From Bacteroidales bacterium (lineage in GTDB: Bacteria > Bacteroidota > Bacteroidia > Bacteroidales > FEN-979), in assembly GCA_023229525.1 (NCBI GenBank), contig JALNZC010000001.1, positions 62,001 through 126,000 of the forward strand: a stretch of DNA of 64,000 nucleotides, read 5' to 3'. Below the pieces are notes generated by a model. The model was not told where the DNA came from and did not search any database. It saw only the letters and a program-made list of their open reading frames with translations. Shown here piece by piece: positions 23,610-32,766 of this stretch (the stretch's first letter is position 1; the number at the start of each line of letters is the position of its first letter). The position numbers were made by a program, and so were the translations under genes.

Positions 23610-25829
23610 TCATGTTTTACCTAAATGCCGGATCCGGAATACCGTAAAAATGACATACATATAATGAAACCACACCAGTGACAGCAGCACAATGAGCGTG
23701 TACACCATCCACAGAGGGGCATCGGTATCGCCCAAACCGCGTTTGATTATCTTTGTCGGGGGTAATGGTTTTCCCCAGTTTATTGTACCGCTTACTTCTA
23801 CATTTCCATAGTTATCATTTTCTTCCACTTTGGCTACAAGGGTGAGATAACCGAGTTGATTTCCAGGGATGGACGTCGGAAACTCCAGACTGGCTGAACC
23901 ATTGGTTATGGCTGCCTGTCCGACTTTCAGCAAACTGAAGGTACGTGGAACGTAAAATTGAACATCGAGATTTTCAACCGGGATCCATTCATTATTTTTT
24001 CCCGGTTCAAAAGCCTTCAGGTTGACCATTTTTTCTCCTTCTTTTTGAAAAAATGACATTTCCATCCGCAAAGGTTTCATCGTTGTGCGCGCTAAAGCCT
24101 TGTCGTAATTGTCTTTTCCTGAAAATGACGCTTCAAATGAATAAAATCCTTTATCTCCTCCCGATGCGATAATTTCATCAGGAATAGCGAAAGTCGCAAT
24201 CCCTTTGTCATTGGTCGTGTTTGTGCCAAGGGGTGTCTCCGTCTTACCCTGGAGAACTTTACAACCGATTTCCATTCCCGGAAGGGGCATGTATCTTCCA
24301 TCTATTTTTGCACGCAGGGTCGCTTTGAGATTTTGGACCGAATCAATATGGAAATACTCTAGCTTCAGTACCGTCTGAACAGGTCCTTCTTCCTGTGCAA
24401 TGACCCTGGGTGTTGAAGCGATCATGAGCAGGATGATAATTCCTGTTACTACGACATCACTTTTTTTACGCTGCCTTATCACCTTTTTCATCTGTTTTTC
24501 AAAAACGATTTTCCTCAACCTGGAATAGTCTTTTTCTTCCCCACTTCTGACTACCGGTATGATTGGAATAAATTTCGAAAAAAGATAGAAAAGCAGAATA
24601 AAAAGAGCGATCCCTGCGAAGGTCAATGCCCATTCAACCCATGTGGCGGAATAATGAACATATTCTGGCCGGAGGTCATGAATGGGTAGCATAGGGGTTT
24701 CGAGGGTGGGGATGATGATCAGGTATCGTTTAACCCATAGGGCAAGCACTGCAATGCAGGCAGCAAAAGCGATGGAGTTGATGTTGCGGAACTTCGGGAC
24801 GGTCACAATGATGATGGGAACCAATACTCCGATGAAAACGGCAAAAACAAACAGGTGCCAGTACTCGCTGGGATTAAACAGCCTGAACAACACTTCCATG
24901 TCCCATTTGATAGAACCATACCAGCTGGTCAGGTACTCGCTGAAGGTAAAATAGCCATACATCGCGCCCAAAACGATCATGATGATGCCCAGATAATTAA
25001 AATGAATTTTAGTGATATGCGATTCAAGGTGGTATACCTTTCTGAATACCCACATCACCATGATCAATACACCAGTTCCGGAATAAACGGCTGCAATGAC
25101 GAAATAGGGAGCGAAAATGGTGCTGTGCCATCCCGGCCGAAGCGTCATTCCGAAAATCCAGGCAAGAACAGAGTGAACCAGGATGGCCAGCGGGATGATT
25201 ACGATCGACAATAAATCAGTCGATACATTCAACAGCTCTTTTTGCTTGGTGCTGTCCTTATAGCGAACTGCCATGAACCGGTAGATGGGGTTCCGCCATC
25301 TGGCAGTCTTTACAGGGTTATCTCTCAGGATGGCAAGATCGCGGATCATTGCAAGATAGAGAAAAATAATGCTGCCTGAAAGGTATGTGCTGATGGCGAT
25401 GACATCCCATATTATAGGGGATTGTATCCTTCCGAACAGGATGAGATTCGGTAAACGGTCCAGGCGTCCGATACAAAGCAGGATATAAGCAGGTCCGATC
25501 ATCGTGGAGATTACTGTGATCATCTCGGCCATCCGGATGATGGGTGTCCGCCAGGGGACCCTTAAAAGGTGCAGGATTCCAGAAATCAAAGCCCCGGCAT
25601 AACTGATTCCGATGAAAAAGATAAAGTTAACGATGTATAATCCCCACACCACATTGTCGCGCATGCCGGTTACAATATGTCCATCCACAATCTGAATATA
25701 TAACGCGTACATGCCGAATCCCATTACCAATAAGAGAAAGACAACCAGGGCAACGCCCTTTTTGCTCATTTTCTCCAACTGGGGTTTGAATGCATAAAGA
25801 TTTTGCTGTGTTTTTTCGTCCTCGTACAT
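23610..25829 (-). CDS. NrfD-type quinone-interacting membrane protein fused to an exported Ig-like domain
   Basis: Residues 1-430 form a ten-helix NrfD/PsrC-like (DsrP/ActC-like) integral membrane unit, which in this family binds quinone and passes electrons to or from a partner FeS protein. Unusually, the same frame continues with a basic stretch and a signal-peptide-like helix (about 466-487, VVVTGIIILLMIASTPRVIA). Then comes a roughly 200-residue extracytoplasmic beta-rich region with two Ig-like segments, and a last membrane helix (about 707-732, WMVYTLIVLLSLVWFHYMY). Total length is 739, against about 400-450 for ordinary NrfD. It starts 9 bp after the FeS gene. I see no frameshift at the junction. 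Confidence 0.88.
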   Translation of the reverse strand: MYEDEKTQQNLYAFKPQLEKMSKKGVALVVFLLLVMGFGMYALYIQIVDGHIVTGMRDNVVWGLYIVNFIFFIGISYAGALISGILHLLRVPWRTPIIRMAEMITVISTMIGPAYILLCIGRLDRLPNLILFGRIQSPIIWDVIAISTYLSGSIIFLYLAMIRDLAILRDNPVKTARWRNPIYRFMAVRYKDSTKQKELLNVSTDLLSIVIIPLAILVHSVLAWIFGMTLRPGWHSTIFAPYFVIAAVYSGTGVLIMVMWVFRKVYHLESHITKIHFNYLGIIMIVLGAMYGYFTFSEYLTSWYGSIKWDMEVLFRLFNPSEYWHLFVFAVFIGVLVPIIIVTVPKFRNINSIAFAACIAVLALWVKRYLIIIPTLETPMLPIHDLRPEYVHYSATWVEWALTFAGIALFILLFYLFSKFIPIIPVVRSGEEKDYSRLRKIVFEKQMKKVIRQRKKSDVVVTGIIILLMIASTPRVIAQEEGPVQTVLKLEYFHIDSVQNLKATLRAKIDGRYMPLPGMEIGCKVLQGKTETPLGTNTTNDKGIATFAIPDEIIASGGDKGFYSFEASFSGKDNYDKALARTTMKPLRMEMSFFQKEGEKMVNLKAFEPGKNNEWIPVENLDVQFYVPRTFSLLKVGQAAITNGSASLEFPTSIPGNQLGYLTLVAKVEENDNYGNVEVSGTINWGKPLPPTKIIKRGLGDTDAPLWMVYTLIVLLSLVWFHYMYVIFTVFRIRHLGKT

Positions 25830-25838
25830 AGTTCGTGT

Positions 25839-26795
25839 TTATTCAGTTATGTTAGCTTCAGTTTTATATAGCGCTATTTCCTCTTCACTCAACCCTTCGA
25901 ATCCCACTTTGTAATCAAAAGCGCGGTCAACTGCCGGCAGATAATATACACTGGGCTCGGTGCCAAGTTCCTCCATAAACCGGTAAGCCGCCCTTGTGGC
26001 GATCAGATCGCTGAACCGCACGGTGTCAGTACCATTGGTAACTGCATCTTCGTTTTTATCACCATAATAAAATACACCGTTGGGGCAGGAAGTAACACAT
26101 GCCGGTAATTCACCTTTTCTGACCATATCGGGACAGAAATCGCATTTACTGACAGTGCCGATTTTTGGTGGGGTACTGGTTTCAGGAGAATAGGCGGCAG
26201 CATTCATTTTTTTATCCATTTTTGGCTCTTCCCAGTTGAATACCCGTGAAGAATAGGGACAAGCAGCCATGCAAAATTTGCATCCGATGCAGCGGTCATT
26301 GTCAATCAGTACGATCCCGTCGGTACGTTTGAACGTGGCGCCTACGGGACAAACCTTGACACAGGGCGGATTATTGCAATGCAGGCAAGGTTTTGGGAAC
26401 CAATAGGGTGACATGTCCGCGGAGTCACGCATCAGGTAAAATTTTATCCATTCCATATGTGGTGGGAGGAAGTGCATTTTCTGACATCCCTGCAAGCATT
26501 TCCTTGCATTTCTACACTTCGCCAGGTCGATCACCATCACCATTCTTTTATCAGGTAATCCTTGCCGGGCTTCAAGGTTTCCTGCCGGCTGACAGCACAC
26601 GTGTCCTTTGTCAACCTCCACCAGCTTTCCATCTGGTGTAAGTAATTTTATCTTCTCCCCGGTCTCTTTGCCGTCTTTGCTGTCAGGTTCTGAAATGGCA
26701 GACAAAACGCTGTTACCTCCGGTTATGATGGCAGTGGTTCCTGCAGCAATTCCCAGTTTCAGAAAATTTCTGCGGTTGGTCAAACGTCTTTCCAT
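25839..26795 (-). CDS. Tat-exported four-cluster [4Fe-4S] electron-transfer protein
   Basis: A 318-residue ferredoxin-type subunit of the DmsB/PsrB/DsrO group. The N-terminus MERRLTNRRNFLKLGIAAG is a twin-arginine signal, so it works outside the cytoplasmic membrane. Cysteine groups are CRNARKCLQGC (about 90-105), CLHCNNPPCVKVCP, CIGCKFCMAACP, and CDFCPDMVRKGELPACVTSCP, enough for four clusters. It is directly upstream of the NrfD-type partner and should feed its quinone site or draw from it. No molybdopterin subunit is present, so the terminal donor or acceptor is unknown; DsrO of the Dsr complex is the closest architectural match. Confidence 0.92.
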   Translation of the reverse strand: MERRLTNRRNFLKLGIAAGTTAIITGGNSVLSAISEPDSKDGKETGEKIKLLTPDGKLVEVDKGHVCCQPAGNLEARQGLPDKRMVMVIDLAKCRNARKCLQGCQKMHFLPPHMEWIKFYLMRDSADMSPYWFPKPCLHCNNPPCVKVCPVGATFKRTDGIVLIDNDRCIGCKFCMAACPYSSRVFNWEEPKMDKKMNAAAYSPETSTPPKIGTVSKCDFCPDMVRKGELPACVTSCPNGVFYYGDKNEDAVTNGTDTVRFSDLIATRAAYRFMEELGTEPSVYYLPAVDRAFDYKVGFEGLSEEEIALYKTEANITE

Positions 26796-26824
26796 GAAAG
26801 TTTAAGTTCATTTTTTAGCAACGC

Positions 26825-26832
26825 CAAATCTA
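26825..26832 (-). promoter_or_regulatory. candidate -7 box for the FeS/NrfD operon
   Basis: On the minus strand TAGATTTG fits TAnnTTTG and lies 29 bp before the ATG at 26795. An imperfect dyad TGTCAgtttTGACG lies upstream at 26866-26879, about where a regulator would bind. Confidence 0.4.
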
Positions 26833-26931
26833 CCCAGATATGTATTCAATTTCTGGGATATGATCTGTCAGTTTTGACGATCTGTACCGGAAATTTTAAA
26901 CCCGGTAAATCAAAATAAACTGTGTTTAATA

Positions 26932-26945
26932 TTGATATATGTCAA
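26932..26945 (+). promoter_or_regulatory. FNR/CRP-type box
   Basis: TTGATATATGTCAA differs from the FNR consensus TTGAT-N4-ATCAA at one position. It lies 46 bp before the Crp/FNR-family start codon and between that gene and the divergent FeS/NrfD operon. Autoregulation is the simplest reading; control of the operon is also possible. Confidence 0.6.
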
Positions 26946-26991
26946 TTTACTGTACCTTTATTCCCTTGAAAGGATCAAAACATAATTCAAC

Positions 26992-27693
26992 ATGAGTGAT
27001 TTTTTTGAAGGGACACCGAAACATTGTATAGGGTGTCAGTGTATGTCGCCATTATTTCACCTGTTGAGTAAGGAAGAACTGGAGATGGTTGATACAAATA
27101 AAATTCATGTCAATTTCAAGGCTGGTGAGACAATCAAAAAGCAAGGTACATTTATGTCGCATGTGCTCTCCGTGAACAGCGGGCTTGCCAAGTTATATCT
27201 TGAGGGGATCGAAGGCCGGTCAGCTATCATGCGCATAGTGAAACCGACCAGTTTTATCGGGGGTCCCGGCATTTATTATGACCAACGGCATCATTTTACG
27301 ATTACAGCCTTGCTTGATTCATCGGTTTGTTTCATTGATATGAATGTTTTTAAAAAAATTCTCGCCGGAAATCAATTGTTTGCAGAAGAGTTTCTCAAAG
27401 ATTTCAGCCGGGATGTTGTAACTGTTTACACCCGTTTAATCTTTCTCACTCAAAAGCAAATGCCCGGAAGAATGGCCGGTACGTTGTTATACCTGTATGA
27501 TGAAATTTTTCAGAAAATGAAGTTTCCCATGATCCTTTCCCGCAATGATCTCGCCGACCTTTCAGCAATGTCGCATGACAGCGCACTAAAAGTGTTGCGT
27601 GATTTTCAGAAGGATGGTCTGATAAAGATATCAGCTCAGGAGATGGAACTCCTTGATGTGGATGGATTGCAGACAATTAGCCGTATTGGCTGA
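26992..27693 (+). CDS. Crp/FNR-family regulator with N-terminal cysteines
   Basis: A 233-residue transcription factor. A cyclic-nucleotide-binding-like beta-roll occupies about 30-145 (VNFKAGETIKKQG, IVKPTSFIGG), then a long dimer helix, and a C-terminal winged helix about 170-225 (LSRNDLADLSAMSHDSALKVLRDF) typical of the family. Three cysteines at 12, 15 and 17 (HCIGCQCMSP) sit where FNR carries its cluster ligands, so redox or O2/NO sensing is plausible. Only three are clustered; a fourth candidate is Cys 109. It is divergent from the respiratory FeS/NrfD operon and has an FNR-like box in its own promoter. Confidence 0.9.
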   Translation: MSDFFEGTPKHCIGCQCMSPLFHLLSKEELEMVDTNKIHVNFKAGETIKKQGTFMSHVLSVNSGLAKLYLEGIEGRSAIMRIVKPTSFIGGPGIYYDQRHHFTITALLDSSVCFIDMNVFKKILAGNQLFAEEFLKDFSRDVVTVYTRLIFLTQKQMPGRMAGTLLYLYDEIFQKMKFPMILSRNDLADLSAMSHDSALKVLRDFQKDGLIKISAQEMELLDVDGLQTISRIG

Positions 27694-27745
27694 TAGGGCC
27701 TTGGCCTTAACCCCTTTTGCTTTGTAATTTTTAAAACCGGATGTT

Positions 27746-29659
27746 TTATTTCAGGTGTTGACCCAGGAATTTTTCCATGGCCCTGTAAAAATCAAACCTG
27801 TTTTCTTCGTTGTGAAATCCATGACCTTCATTGTCCTTGATCATATATTCTACGGTTATCCCACGTTTCTTTAAGGCATTGACCATCTGGTCCGATTCAT
27901 TAATGTTTACACGGGGATCGTTTTTCCCCTGAGCCACAAACAACGGTGTTTTTATCTTATCGGCATTCAATGCCGGAGATGTGGCAATGAACTGTATACT
28001 GTCAGCTTTCGGATCTCCCACCATTTCGTACATCATGTCTAGCATGGGTTTCCAATATGGGGGGATGGTCTTCAGAAAAGTAAACAAATTGGATACACCC
28101 ACATAATCAACTGCTGCGGTATAAAGATCAGGTTCTCTTATAATGCCCTGAAGTGTGGCGTACCCACCGTAACTTCCACCGTAGATGGCGATCCGCTTCG
28201 GATCGGCAATGCCTTTGTCGATCAGCCATTTTGTTCCATCGGTAATGTCGTTCTGCATGGTAAGCCCCCATTGTTTGAACGACTTTTCCCAGAAATTACG
28301 GCCATAGCCGGTCGATCCGCGGAAATTCATTTGCAATACTGCATACCCGCGGTTAGCCAGGAACTGAACTTCCGGATTAAATCCCCAGCTATCCCTGGCC
28401 CATGGTCCTCCGTGAGGATTTACAACCACCGGGAGGTTCCTCGCAGTCTCCATGGTATAGCCGACCGGAAGGGTCAGATATCCATTAACCATTACGTTGT
28501 CCCTTGTTTTAAATTCAACGGGAAGCATTTCTGCCAGTTCGTCTTCCTTGAGCCAGGTAAAAAGATCAGCGACCTTTTGTAAGGTGTCTTTTACATTATC
28601 ATACACATAATATCCTCCCAGCGACCGGTCACTGTATGCGCGGATCATAAATTTATCTTCTGCCCTGGTAAATGAAGTGATATTGAATGTATAATTACCC
28701 AACTGTTTTTGAATTTTCGCGTACAACTGTTTTGCTTCTTCATCGAAGTAATAACGCTCCGGCTTCCACGATTCGTAATTCGCGGCAATAAGGCGCTTTT
28801 TACCATGCGACCAGACCACATCGCTGACATCAAAGTCCTTGTTTTCATATAAAGTCTGTATTTCCTTCCCATTTGCAATGTCAAAAATTACCACGGCACT
28901 CTTATCCCTGCCCAGATTCGATGTGGCATATACGTTTTTATTGTCGAATGTGAAAAGCATCGGGTAAAGGGATTCCTTAAAATTAGTCGTCAATACCGGC
29001 TTGAACTTTTCCGTTTCCTTTTCACGATAGAGGACCTGTGTATTTATCCCGTCCACAATTGCGGTAGCTGCTCTCAGTTTGCCATCGTGGTCCACGATCC
29101 ATCCCTGGATATTCCCCGGATTTTCGGCCAATTGCTTCATTTCACCGGTGATAATATTCAGTCTATAGGGATCAAACGCTTCGGGATTCCGCTTGTTAAG
29201 GCCAATGATCATTTCATTGGGAAAGTCATAGAGATCATCAAGAATTTCAGTCCTCACTTTAGGAAAATCAGTGAAACATTTCAAGTTGGAGCCGTCGATG
29301 TTCACACCGTAAAGTTTGAAGTTTTCATCACCTCCGGTATCCTTCAGGAATACGATCCGGGAAGGGCTTTTCCAGAAATAAACGGAGATGTCGCGGTCTT
29401 TTTCCGAAGTAAGCCGGATTGCGTTTTTCTTTCCAATCTCCTGTACAAAAATGTTCATGCGCTTTTCGTAAGGGCCCATAAACGAGAAGTATTTTCCGTC
29501 GGGGGAAATCTGAAACCGGGCTTTTTCCGGATTTTTAAAGAAATCTTCGAGGGGGATTTGTCTTACCTGCATTGTTTTTTTTGGTTTACAGCCACCCAGG
29601 AGGAGAGCAGCGCTGAGGAGACCTCCCAAAAGGAGGAAAAAGAAAAAACGTGTTTTCAT
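27746..29659 (-). CDS. S9 family prolyl-oligopeptidase-type lipoprotein peptidase
   Basis: A 637-residue dipeptidyl/acylaminoacyl peptidase. A lipoprotein signal (LLSAALLLGGC, Cys near 24) anchors it to a membrane facing the periplasm. Residues about 40-380 are a WD-like beta-propeller (FQISPDGKYFSFMGP). The C-terminal alpha/beta-hydrolase has the nucleophile in GGSYGGYATL, the acid in GKNDPRVN, and the catalytic His in NEGHGFHNEENR. All three catalytic residues are present. Probably used in peptide nutrition, as in other Bacteroidetes. Convergent with the Crp/FNR gene. Confidence 0.93.
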   Translation of the reverse strand: MKTRFFFFLLLGGLLSAALLLGGCKPKKTMQVRQIPLEDFFKNPEKARFQISPDGKYFSFMGPYEKRMNIFVQEIGKKNAIRLTSEKDRDISVYFWKSPSRIVFLKDTGGDENFKLYGVNIDGSNLKCFTDFPKVRTEILDDLYDFPNEMIIGLNKRNPEAFDPYRLNIITGEMKQLAENPGNIQGWIVDHDGKLRAATAIVDGINTQVLYREKETEKFKPVLTTNFKESLYPMLFTFDNKNVYATSNLGRDKSAVVIFDIANGKEIQTLYENKDFDVSDVVWSHGKKRLIAANYESWKPERYYFDEEAKQLYAKIQKQLGNYTFNITSFTRAEDKFMIRAYSDRSLGGYYVYDNVKDTLQKVADLFTWLKEDELAEMLPVEFKTRDNVMVNGYLTLPVGYTMETARNLPVVVNPHGGPWARDSWGFNPEVQFLANRGYAVLQMNFRGSTGYGRNFWEKSFKQWGLTMQNDITDGTKWLIDKGIADPKRIAIYGGSYGGYATLQGIIREPDLYTAAVDYVGVSNLFTFLKTIPPYWKPMLDMMYEMVGDPKADSIQFIATSPALNADKIKTPLFVAQGKNDPRVNINESDQMVNALKKRGITVEYMIKDNEGHGFHNEENRFDFYRAMEKFLGQHLK

Positions 29660-29771
29660 GCGAAATTATTTTTTCTCAATATTATGAATTATTTCTCTGA
29701 TGGCGGGCGGTTTTCGATGAAAACGTCGATTTACTCTGCAAATTCGACCGCTAACATGATGAAAAATCATA

Positions 29772-29779
29772 TATCTTTG
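29772..29779 (+). promoter_or_regulatory. candidate -7 box for the sensor kinase
   Basis: TATCTTTG matches TAnnTTTG, 56 bp before the GTG at 29836 and 20 bp before the TTG at 29800. No convincing -33 element was seen. Confidence 0.35.
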
Positions 29780-29835
29780 ATATCCAGATCAAAAATATAT
29801 TGGCCAATGGGTCGTTACTTATAAAACTCCGATCA

Positions 29836-31338
29836 GTGGATATTTACCTCCGGAAAAAGCGTTGGAAATTCATTTTATTTGCAACGGCAATGATCATCGT
29901 AGCCGCGTCGCTTTATTATACGAATATACTTGTCAATGAAATCCGTAAAGATGAACGAAAAAATGTTCAGATCTGGGCTGATGCTATCCATCAGAAAGCC
30001 GATCTGGTGAATTATACCAACAACCTTTTCGAACAACTTAAGAACGAAGAACGGAAGCGGGTTTCCATTGTAGCCGAAGCCCAACGCCGCATTCTTACGG
30101 CCACACCCAACGAAGATTTGAATTTCTTTCTCAGCATCATCGGCGAAAACACCACGATCCCGGTGATTGTTACCGACGACTCGGGGAACATTATGGCTTC
30201 CCGCAATACCAGTCTGAACGAATCGGTTAAAAAACTGGAAGGCCGTCTTCAGCAGGAATTTTCAGCCTACCCTCCGATCGTCGTAAACTACATTTACAAT
30301 AAAAAAATATACCTCTATTACAAAGATTCCAACATCTTTGCCAAACTAAAATCGGTGCTCGACGACCTGATCCGCTCTTTTTTTTCGGAGGTTGTTCTCA
30401 ATTCTGCATCTGTCCCCGTTATCATTACCGACAGTACCGGTAAAATTCCTTTTGCTTATGGGAATATTCCGGAAAATAAAATGCAGGATAAGTTGTGGGT
30501 GCAACAAACCCTGGAGAGTATGGCGTCGCAAAATACACCCATTAAAATTGACCTGGCGGATACCGGAATACATTACATCTATTACCAGGATTCATTCCTG
30601 CTCACCCAGTTGAAATACTATCCGGTTGTGCAGTTTGGGGTAATCGCGGTTTTTCTTTTAATCGCATATCTGCTTTTCAGTTATGCCCGGAAATCGGAGC
30701 AAAATCAGGTTTGGGTCGGAATGGCAAAAGAAACGGCACACCAGTTGGGAACTCCTTTATCTTCTATGATCGCCTGGATGGAATTACTGAAGCTGAAAGG
30801 ATTGGATGAAGAAACGATACGGGAAATAGAAAAAGATGTGCAACGGCTGGAGACCATCACCGACCGGTTTTCGAAAATCGGCTCAGCTGCGCGGCTTGAG
30901 AAAACAAACATCGTCGGAATGATCCATGAAACGGTTAATTATATCCGCTCACGCACTTCGCCAAAAATTACCTTCACCATTAATCCTTCGCGTTCGACTG
31001 AACTCTTTGTTCCCTTAAACCTTCATCTTTTCGAGTGGGTCATCGAAAACCTGTGTAAAAATGCAGTTGATGCAATGGAAGGTAGCGGTACGGTAAATAT
31101 CGAGATTTCTGAAGATGTCGATCACGTTCATATTGATGTCAGTGACACCGGAAAAGGTATTCCGAAATCACGGTTTAAAACCATTTTTCATCCGGGTTTT
31201 ACCAGTAAGAAAAGAGGCTGGGGACTTGGGTTGACCCTCTCCAAACGGATTGTTGAAAATTACCACTCCGGAAAGATCTTTGTAAGATCATCCACCCTGA
31301 ACAAGGGAACCACCTTCCGCATCATCCTGAAGAAATAA
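29836..31338 (+). CDS. orphan membrane sensor histidine kinase
   Basis: About 500 residues: one membrane helix near the N-terminus (LFATAMIIVAASLYY), a roughly 235-residue extracytoplasmic sensor region, a second helix (PVVQFGVIAVFLLIAYLLF), and then the kinase core. The phosphoacceptor His is in KETAHQLGTPLSSMIAWMELL, the N box is NLCKNAVDAMEG, and the G boxes are DTGKGIPKSRF and GWGLGLTLS. The GTG at 29836 is chosen as start because it sits just before the charged residues preceding the first helix; a TTG at 29800 would add 12 residues. No response regulator is adjacent. It ends 5 bp before hemW. Confidence 0.88.
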   Translation: MDIYLRKKRWKFILFATAMIIVAASLYYTNILVNEIRKDERKNVQIWADAIHQKADLVNYTNNLFEQLKNEERKRVSIVAEAQRRILTATPNEDLNFFLSIIGENTTIPVIVTDDSGNIMASRNTSLNESVKKLEGRLQQEFSAYPPIVVNYIYNKKIYLYYKDSNIFAKLKSVLDDLIRSFFSEVVLNSASVPVIITDSTGKIPFAYGNIPENKMQDKLWVQQTLESMASQNTPIKIDLADTGIHYIYYQDSFLLTQLKYYPVVQFGVIAVFLLIAYLLFSYARKSEQNQVWVGMAKETAHQLGTPLSSMIAWMELLKLKGLDEETIREIEKDVQRLETITDRFSKIGSAARLEKTNIVGMIHETVNYIRSRTSPKITFTINPSRSTELFVPLNLHLFEWVIENLCKNAVDAMEGSGTVNIEISEDVDHVHIDVSDTGKGIPKSRFKTIFHPGFTSKKRGWGLGLTLSKRIVENYHSGKIFVRSSTLNKGTTFRIILKK

Positions 31339-31343
31339 TCCCT

Positions 31344-32690
31344 TTGGCCGGCATCTACATTCATATACCGTTCTGTAATCGCAAATGTCACTATTGCAAT
31401 TTTTTTTCACTTGCTTCACAGAAAAACAGAACGGAATTTCTGACAGCGCTGAAAAGTGAGATAACCCAGACTCGTGATTACCTGGCCGGCGAACCGGTAA
31501 ATACCATCTATTTTGGCGGAGGAACACCTTCCCTCTACCAACCGGAAGCATTGCAAGAAGTTTTGGAGATATTAGCTGAATCCCCGAGCCTCCCTGATCC
31601 CAAGTCTTCATCCAGCATCCAGCATCCAGTATCCAGCATCCAGCATCCAGTATCCAACATCCAGCATCCAGCATCCAGCATCCAACATCCAGCATCCAAC
31701 ATCCAGCATCCAGCATCCAACATCCAACATCCAACATCCAACATCCAGCATCCAGCATCCAGCATCCAGCATCCAGTATCAACGAGCGAAGCGAGCCTGC
31801 ATCCTGCATCAACACTTAAGGAGATAACCCTGGAGATAAATCCGGATAACGTGACCAGCGTGTTTGTAACTGAATTGAAGCATACATGGTTCAACCGGTT
31901 CAGTGTTGGGGTGCAGTCGTTTTTTGATGAAGACCTTGACTGGCTGAACCGCGCACATTCAGCCAATCAGGCGATCGGGGCCGTCAGGTTATTACAGGAA
32001 GCGAGATATGAAAACATCAGTATTGATCTGATTTACGGTATTCCATCTTCCACCGATACCCGATGGCAGAAAAACCTCGAAACTGCCTTTTCACTTGGCG
32101 TTCCGCATATCTCAGCGTATGCCCTTACAGTTGAATCCGGGACCCCGCTTGCATGGATGATAAGTAAAAAAAGAATATCACCATTGGATGATGAACTACA
32201 GGTAGTCCAGTTTAAAATGTTAATGGAAATGGCCTTGGATCATGGTTTTCAGCAGTATGAGATTTCAAATTTCGCCAGATCCGGTTGGAACGCAATCCAC
32301 AACACCAATTATTGGAAAGGAATTCCATTTCTGGGCTTGGGTCCTTCGGCACACAGTTACAATGATAACTCGCGGCGATGGAATGTTTCCAACCTGTCGG
32401 AATATATTGAACGTATTACCAACGGTGCATGCCTGTATGTGGAAGAACATTTGACCCCGGAACAGAAATACAACGAATATGTAATGACCTCACTCCGGAC
32501 GATGTGGGGCTGTGATTCACAAAAACTTATTTACGATTTTGGATCTACGATTTACGATTTTTTTCGAAAAAACGCTTTACCAATGATCGACCGGGGGTTA
32601 CTACGGGAGGTTTCCGGAGTTTATTTCCTTACGGATGAAGGGAAGTTGTTTGCTGATGGGGTGGCGGCAGGGTTGTTTTTGGTGACGTAA
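31344..32690 (+). CDS. hemW: radical SAM protein HemW (coproporphyrinogen dehydrogenase-like), repeat-expanded
   Basis: A haem-chaperone-type radical SAM enzyme related to HemN. The start is a TTG (MAGIYIHIPFCNRKCHYCNFFS), with the cluster motif CNRKCHYC (residues about 11-18). It continues with NTIYFGGGTPSLY and later LTLEINPDNV, GVQSFFDEDLDWLNR, IDLIYGIPSST, and NTNYWKGIPFLGLGPSAHS. Residues 89-146 are encoded by an uninterrupted run of 7-bp units and give repeats of SIQHPAS type; a second, shorter repeat-coded insert is at 396-407 (IYDFGSTIYDFF). Without these the length is about 378, normal for HemW. All catalytic blocks remain in frame. Confidence 0.92.
   Translation: MAGIYIHIPFCNRKCHYCNFFSLASQKNRTEFLTALKSEITQTRDYLAGEPVNTIYFGGGTPSLYQPEALQEVLEILAESPSLPDPKSSSSIQHPVSSIQHPVSNIQHPASSIQHPASNIQHPASNIQHPTSNIQHPASSIQHPVSTSEASLHPASTLKEITLEINPDNVTSVFVTELKHTWFNRFSVGVQSFFDEDLDWLNRAHSANQAIGAVRLLQEARYENISIDLIYGIPSSTDTRWQKNLETAFSLGVPHISAYALTVESGTPLAWMISKKRISPLDDELQVVQFKMLMEMALDHGFQQYEISNFARSGWNAIHNTNYWKGIPFLGLGPSAHSYNDNSRRWNVSNLSEYIERITNGACLYVEEHLTPEQKYNEYVMTSLRTMWGCDSQKLIYDFGSTIYDFFRKNALPMIDRGLLREVSGVYFLTDEGKLFADGVAAGLFLVT
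31609..31780. repeat. long heptamer array inside hemW, unit ATCCA + variable two
   Basis: About 24 consecutive 7-bp units, all with the core atcca followed by gc, gt or ac. Since 7 and 3 are coprime, the array codes for a 7-residue repeat in every frame and is free of stops on both strands. It is followed by aacgagcgaagcgagc and two reverse-type units (atcctgc) at 31801-31810. This is the longest array in the window. Confidence 0.95.
32531..32565. repeat. heptamer array near the 3' end of hemW (ttacgat type)
   Basis: Units ttacgat, tttggat, ctacgat, ttacgat and ttttttc, read in frame as IYDFGSTIYDFF. The same unit in reverse complement forms the array at 32767-32800. Confidence 0.8.
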
Positions 32691-32766
32691 TGTTGATGCC
32701 GGATAATGACTCACTTCATTCGCAGGAGTGAGATGCAGAAAGACAAGTAAGAGATGGGAGATAAAT

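Noticed and set aside
31609..31780. Possible CRISPR array
   Set aside because: The period is 7 bp with no unique spacers and no cas genes nearby.
31535..31966. Long minus-strand reading frame with CWMLDAG-type repeats
   Set aside because: It is the antisense of the hemW heptamer array; a 7-bp unit without stops opens all frames on both strands. No start context or homology supports it.
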